DNA of 6,184 nucleotides from an uncultured Lachnospiraceae bacterium (GTDB lineage: Bacteria; Bacillota_A; Clostridia; Lachnospirales; Lachnospiraceae). A model generated the notes under the pieces. The model was not told where the DNA came from, did no database searches, and worked only from the letters and a program-made list of their open reading frames with translations. Below, piece by piece: positions 4,554 to 6,184 of this stretch. Numbering within the stretch: the first letter of the stretch is position 1; each line of letters begins with the position of its first letter. A program made the position numbers and the translations under genes. Location of the stretch: positions 1 through 6,184 of the forward strand of contig CAMWMM010000315.1 of assembly GCA_947175285.1 (NCBI GenBank). The letters run 5' to 3'.

Positions 4554-4653
4554 CACCTCCTTTCTATCAAAAAACAATTTCTTGTCATTTCCTGTCTCCC
4601 GCCTTATACTTTACTTACAGGCTCCCGCCAGAGCCGAGTACATAAGAAAGGAG
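4554..4653. repeat. Array repeat, copy 5
   Basis: 100 bp. It differs from copies 3, 6 and 7 at CACCTCCTTTCTATC (others read CTTGTTATC), which breaks the TTGTT/AACAA inverted repeat. ACAA-TTTC-TTGT at 4574-4585; hairpin at 4620-4635; AAAGGAG at 4647-4653. Confidence 0.9.
4582..4610 (+). promoter_or_regulatory. Promoter of cassette 5 plus gene
   Basis: TTGTCA (4582-4587), 17-bp spacer with CTCCCGCC, TATACT (4605-4610). A second CTCCCGCC follows 26 bp after the first, inside the hairpin. Confidence 0.75.
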
Positions 4654-4662
4654 AATACTGCA

Positions 4663-4893
4663 ATGTACAATGTTACCATTTATGACAAGTCAAAAAAGAT
4701 ATTTAAAACTTATAAAGATATCCATACTGTCAAATATTTACAGTATCCTGAAGATTGGATATCAGTTACGGGCGAAGAAATTCTTACCCATAATTTCCCT
4801 TGCCTATGCAGTTACCAGCTTATTGGCAACAACAAAAATTATTCTATAGACAAGTCCATTGTTGGCGCCATTGAAATTGAAAGTATGACTTAA
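4663..4893 (+). CDS. Cassette 5 plus gene, 76-aa beta-type protein (type B)
   Basis: ATG at 4663, 9 nt after AAAGGAG. It opens MYNVTIYDKSKKIFKTYKDI and is a full-length paralog of the cassette 3 plus protein, with V-T-G-E-E-I-L-T-H in the middle and S-I-V-G-A-I-E-I-E at the end. It differs by a short PEDW insertion and by two Cys (C47, C49) absent from the cassette 3 protein. The alternation of hydrophobic and polar residues points to an all-beta fold. The degree of divergence, strong at both ends and loose in the middle, says that the duplication is old compared with the near-identical repeats around it. It ends 4 nt before the stop of its convergent partner. Confidence 0.85.
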   Translation: MYNVTIYDKSKKIFKTYKDIHTVKYLQYPEDWISVTGEEILTHNFPCLCSYQLIGNNKNYSIDKSIVGAIEIESMT

Positions 4894-4897
4894 AAAA

Positions 4898-5068
4898 TCA
4901 CCTTACCTCTATGTAAATATGTGCATAGGGGTATTTTTTTTGTAAAGGAACAATCTTCTTTTCAATTATTTCACTTACTGTTGTTCCTTCGGGCATTGCT
5001 GCCATATTAAATCTATAATTTAATACTAATGCACCTTTTGGTATTCGATTTTTGCCTAAGTTTAACAT
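4898..5068 (-). CDS. Cassette 5 minus gene, 56-aa protein ending KKYPYAHIYIEVR (type B)
   Basis: ATG at 5068, 7 nt after GGAGGTGA; the TGA is at 4898-4900. MLNLGKNRIPKGALVLNYRF is a strand-rich opening, followed by P-E-G-T-T-V, a helix S-E-I-I-E-K-K-I, and V-P-L-Q-K-K-Y-P-Y-A-H-I-Y-I-E-V. It has the same length and domain order as the cassette 3 minus protein. The N-terminal halves are only loosely similar while the last 20 residues are nearly identical, in part because those codons also encode the opposite strand's terminator. Neutral polymorphism data would separate protein constraint from RNA constraint. Unknown function; the paired conservation with the plus gene suggests a common task. 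Confidence 0.8.
   Translation of the reverse strand: MLNLGKNRIPKGALVLNYRFNMAAMPEGTTVSEIIEKKIVPLQKKYPYAHIYIEVR
4904..4941 (+). terminator. Terminator of cassette 5 plus gene, inside the opposite CDS
   Basis: TACCTCTATG (4904-4913) pairs with CATAGGGGTA (4924-4933) exactly as in cassette 3, and eight T follow directly. The 10-nt loop differs in sequence from cassette 3. It is the stronger of the two because the T run touches the stem. Confidence 0.85.
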
Positions 5069-5075
5069 CTTCCCT

Positions 5076-5175
5076 CACCTCCTTGTTATCAAAAAACAAT
5101 TAATTGTCATTTCCTGTCTCCCGCCTTATACTTTACTTACAGGCTCCCGCCAGAGCCGAGTACATAAGAAAGGAG
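5076..5175. repeat. Array repeat, copy 6
   Basis: 100 bp and, like copy 7, it carries ACAATTAATTGT (5096-5107), a perfect 12-bp palindrome overlapping the -35 box. Hairpin at 5142-5157; AAAGGAG at 5169-5175. From CACCTCC to GGAGACA copies 6 and 7 are identical as far as I can see. Confidence 0.9.
5104..5132 (+). promoter_or_regulatory. Promoter of cassette 6 plus gene
   Basis: TTGTCA (5104-5109), 17-bp spacer, TATACT (5127-5132). The palindrome over the -35 box could be a repressor site. Confidence 0.75.
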
Positions 5176-5183
5176 ACACATGT

Positions 5184-5384
5184 ATGAAAGATATCGCTGA
5201 CAGGCTTGCTTTACTTGTATGTGAACAATGTTCGCGTAATGATGGTGAAAGTGAGCTTGACTTCTCTACCCGTTTATATTCTGTTTATAACTCCTGCTAT
5301 GATAATATTTCTAAGCTTGAAGAACAGAAAAATAGCGAACAACAAAATCAGTCCTATGAATCCTATTTAGAATCTTCCAAATAA
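5184..5384 (+). CDS. Cassette 6 plus gene, 66-aa helical protein
   Basis: I choose the ATG at 5184 (MKDIADRLALLVCEQCSR), 8 nt after AAAGGAG; an ATG at 5180 in another frame stops after six codons. The protein is helical: residues 1-14 form an amphipathic helix, a C13-x2-C16 pair follows, then an acidic loop (NDGESELD), a Tyr/Ser helix (FSTRLYSVYNSCYDNISKLEEQK) and a Gln/Ser/Glu-rich tail. The pattern D-F-S-T-R-L-Y resembles helices of small phage proteins, but I recognise no family. Its last 22 nt overlap the 3' end of the minus partner, so the two C-termini share DNA on opposite strands. Confidence 0.8.
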   Translation: MKDIADRLALLVCEQCSRNDGESELDFSTRLYSVYNSCYDNISKLEEQKNSEQQNQSYESYLESSK

Positions 5385-5599
5385 GGAAGTTTTGCGAAAC
5401 GGGGTAACAATGTTTGTGTATCCTTTAATATCTTATATGCACGGTCAACCGTTACCCCATTTTTCGCAAAAAGTTGTATAATCTCTCTTATGATTTCATC
5501 ATCCTCCGGCTTTGACTCTAATCCTAAATATCTCCGATCGGAATAACTCATTTGTTTCTTTTCCGTTGCATCTTCTATTGGAATATTTATTTCTTCCAC
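5363..5599 (-). CDS. Cassette 6 minus gene, 78-aa INIP-tagged protein with TVxxAxxIL helix motif
   Basis: GTG start at 5599, 5 nt after GGAGGTGAGG. The MEEINIPI tag is followed by a polar linker (EDATEKKQMSYSDRRYLGLESKPEDD) and a helical module, IIREIIQLFAKNGVTVDRAYKIL, with a second helix after it. The N-G-V-T-V-D-R-A-Y-K-I-L part matches the F-S-I-F-D-A-E-E-I-L of cassette 2 in pattern and looks like the start of a small helix-turn-helix, but no DNA-binding claim is safe. The first seven codons are almost the same DNA as in cassettes 4 and 7, so the repeat-like identity continues into the gene. A long imperfect inverted repeat lies within its 3' half. Confidence 0.8.
   Translation of the reverse strand: MEEINIPIEDATEKKQMSYSDRRYLGLESKPEDDEIIREIIQLFAKNGVTVDRAYKILKDTQTLLPRFAKLPYLEDSK
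5390..5471. repeat. Long imperfect inverted repeat in the cassette 6 minus gene
   Basis: TTTTGCGAA (5390-5398) and GGGGTAAC (5401-5408) pair with GTTACCCC (5451-5458) and TTCGCAAAA (5463-5471): 17 bp in two blocks with a 2/4-nt internal loop and a 42-nt intervening loop. It begins 6 nt after the plus stop codon, where the other cassettes have a terminator, but no T run follows on either strand. It could block transcription or protect the 3' end of the plus mRNA. Confidence 0.6.
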
Positions 5600-5606
5600 C
5601 TTCCCT

Positions 5607-5706
5607 CACCTCCTTGTTATCAAAAAACAATTAATTGTCATTTCCTGTCTCCCGCCTTATACTTTACTTACAGGCTCCCGCCAGAGCCGAGTACATAAGA
5701 AAGGAG
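5607..5706. repeat. Array repeat, copy 7
   Basis: 100 bp, with the perfect palindrome ACAATTAATTGT at 5627-5638, hairpin at 5673-5688 and AAAGGAG at 5700-5706. On the left the identity extends past the ribosome site into the first seven codons of the minus gene of cassette 6. Confidence 0.9.
5635..5663 (+). promoter_or_regulatory. Promoter of cassette 7 plus gene
   Basis: TTGTCA (5635-5640), 17-bp spacer, TATACT (5658-5663), identical to copy 6. Confidence 0.75.
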
Positions 5707-5714
5707 ACAGTACA

Positions 5715-5936
5715 ATGAATAGTGAAATTACAATCAGTTACTCATCAGATTGTCCATACACCAACCAAAGACAGGAAATCCAAATCACTTATACAGAAAT
5801 GCCTGTTAGTCAATCTTTAACACCATACTACAAAATTAAGGGTTTTTCTTGTCCACATGATGAGTGTCCGTATCCTTCACAGTCTCACAGACATCTTTGT
5901 CCGGTTGTGGATTCCGCGCCGGATAGACCAAACTGA
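5715..5936 (+). CDS. Cassette 7 plus gene, 73-aa four-Cys protein (type A)
   Basis: ATG at 5715, 8 nt after AAAGGAG. It is a paralog of the cassette 2 plus protein with Cys at 13, 46, 51 and 62. After a short strand (EITISYSSD) come C-P-Y-T-N, Q-E-I-Q-I-T-Y-T-E, then Y-Y-K-I-K-G-F-S-C, H-D-E-C-P-Y, and L-C-P-V-V-D-S-A-P at the end. Compared with cassette 2 the last Cys loop is longer and holds two His (H58, H60). The four Cys in like positions support one zinc site. The 3' 101 nt also encode the C-terminus of the minus partner on the other strand, the longest antisense coding overlap in the array. Confidence 0.85.
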   Translation: MNSEITISYSSDCPYTNQRQEIQITYTEMPVSQSLTPYYKIKGFSCPHDECPYPSQSHRHLCPVVDSAPDRPN

Positions 5937-6150
5937 TTTTTACATCAGAATTATTCTCTAACGGAAACAGTATGGAGGGCCAATCAAAAGCACATTTCCC
6001 AAAATGAATGCACTTTACACATGGCTCTCCAAAGTCCGCTATTTCACCTCTCATAGACTGATCACGAAATGTCATAATGTGTTGAATAGCACACTCATTT
6101 GCTTTCTTATTCTCTGCATCCATGTCTACTGGAATATTTATTTCTTCCAC
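5836..6150 (-). CDS. Cassette 7 minus gene, 104-aa INIP-tagged FGEPC protein (type A hybrid)
   Basis: GTG start at 6150, 5 nt after GGAGGTGAGG. Residues 1-9 are the MEEINIPVD tag. Residues 20-72 match the cassette 2 minus protein: C20-x23-C44-x2-C47-x5-C53, Q-H-[IM], A-D-F-G-E-P-C, A-F-D-W and P-L, then D-V-K-I-S-L. The N-terminal helical module of cassette 2 (about 60-80 residues) is missing, replaced by the tag. The C-terminal 25 residues (Asp/Lys/Thr/His-rich) lie over the plus gene and look like run-on sequence. It is best read as a tag fused to an FGEPC metal-binding module. The fusion supports module exchange between cassettes. Confidence 0.8.
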   Translation of the reverse strand: MEEINIPVDMDAENKKANECAIQHIMTFRDQSMRGEIADFGEPCVKCIHFGKCAFDWPSILFPLENNSDVKISLVYPARNPQPDKDVCETVKDTDTHHVDKKNP

Positions 6151-6157
6151 CTTCCCT

Positions 6158-6184
6158 CACCTCCTTGTTATCAAAAAGCAAATT
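6158..6184. repeat. Array repeat, copy 8, cut by the window end
   Basis: CACCTCCTTGTTATCAAAAA matches copies 3, 4, 6 and 7 base for base; the following GCAAATT departs from ACAATT. The array therefore continues to the right of the window. Confidence 0.8.

Noticed and set aside
5647..5710. Inverted repeat CTGTCTCC/GGAGACAG spanning copy 7, as possible ends of a mobile element.
   Set aside because: It is perfect only in copy 7 and reduced or absent in the others; the right arm is the ribosome site plus variable bases.
2221..6184. CRISPR array.
   Set aside because: The repeat is 100 bp, the intervals are 400-650 bp and coding, and promoters and ribosome sites lie inside the repeat.
2221..6184. 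Integron-type cassette array with attC sites.
   Set aside because: The repeats contain promoters and ribosome sites, lie upstream of genes, and lack the imperfect paired R/L core boxes of attC; no integrase is in the window.

Overview
The window looks like the early/accessory region of a temperate phage, prophage or related integrative element of a low-GC Bacillota, most likely a gut Clostridia (Lachnospiraceae-like). The reasons are AT-rich DNA, strong AGGAGG-type ribosome sites, sigma-A-like promoters, very small tightly packed genes, several Cys-rich mini-proteins, and the first codons of a C5 cytosine DNA methyltransferase at the left edge. Host and element type are inferred; no integrase, capsid or replication gene lies inside the window.

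Left part (1-2215): a leftward (minus-strand) operon of small genes. Read in the direction of transcription, it encodes proteins of 53, 89, 66, 87, 78, 70, 84 and 72 aa, a possible 13-aa leader ORF, and the N-terminus of the methyltransferase running off the edge. The 87-aa protein is a zinc-ribbon-like phage type. The 78- and 70-aa proteins are Cys-rich and overlap by 4 nt. One 160-bp gap (1343-1502) holds no convincing gene.

Right part (2216-6184): an unusual array. A 100-bp intergenic repeat (101 bp in copy 2) occurs seven times in direct orientation, plus an eighth copy cut by the window end, spaced about 500-760 bp apart. Each copy begins at the minus-strand ribosome site (complement of GGAGGTG) and ends at the plus-strand ribosome site (AAAGGAG). 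It contains a near-consensus rightward promoter (TTGTCA-N17-TATACT in most copies) and a fixed 5'-UTR hairpin (GGCTC-CCGCCA-GAGCC). Between successive repeats sits one convergent pair of small genes, a plus gene of 66-107 aa and a minus gene of 43-143 aa, usually ending within 5 nt of each other.

The pairs appear to travel as units. Cassettes 2 and 7 carry paralogous plus genes (four-Cys C-P-[FY]-T-N proteins) together with minus genes sharing a C-x23-C-x2-C-x5-C module. Cassettes 3 and 5 carry paralogous plus genes (V-T-I-x-D-K-S-K-K proteins) together with paralogous 56-aa minus genes ending K-K-Y-P-Y-A-x-I-Y-I-E-V. Minus proteins of cassettes 4, 6 and 7 (with a diverged version in 1) begin with a common MEEINIP tag fused to different bodies. 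Rho-independent terminators of plus genes lie inside the 3' ends of the opposing minus genes in cassettes 1, 3 and 5. The layout resembles, by analogy only, the promoter/stem-loop (PeSL) cassettes of T4-type phages, but with two convergent genes per cassette. The functions of the proteins are unknown.
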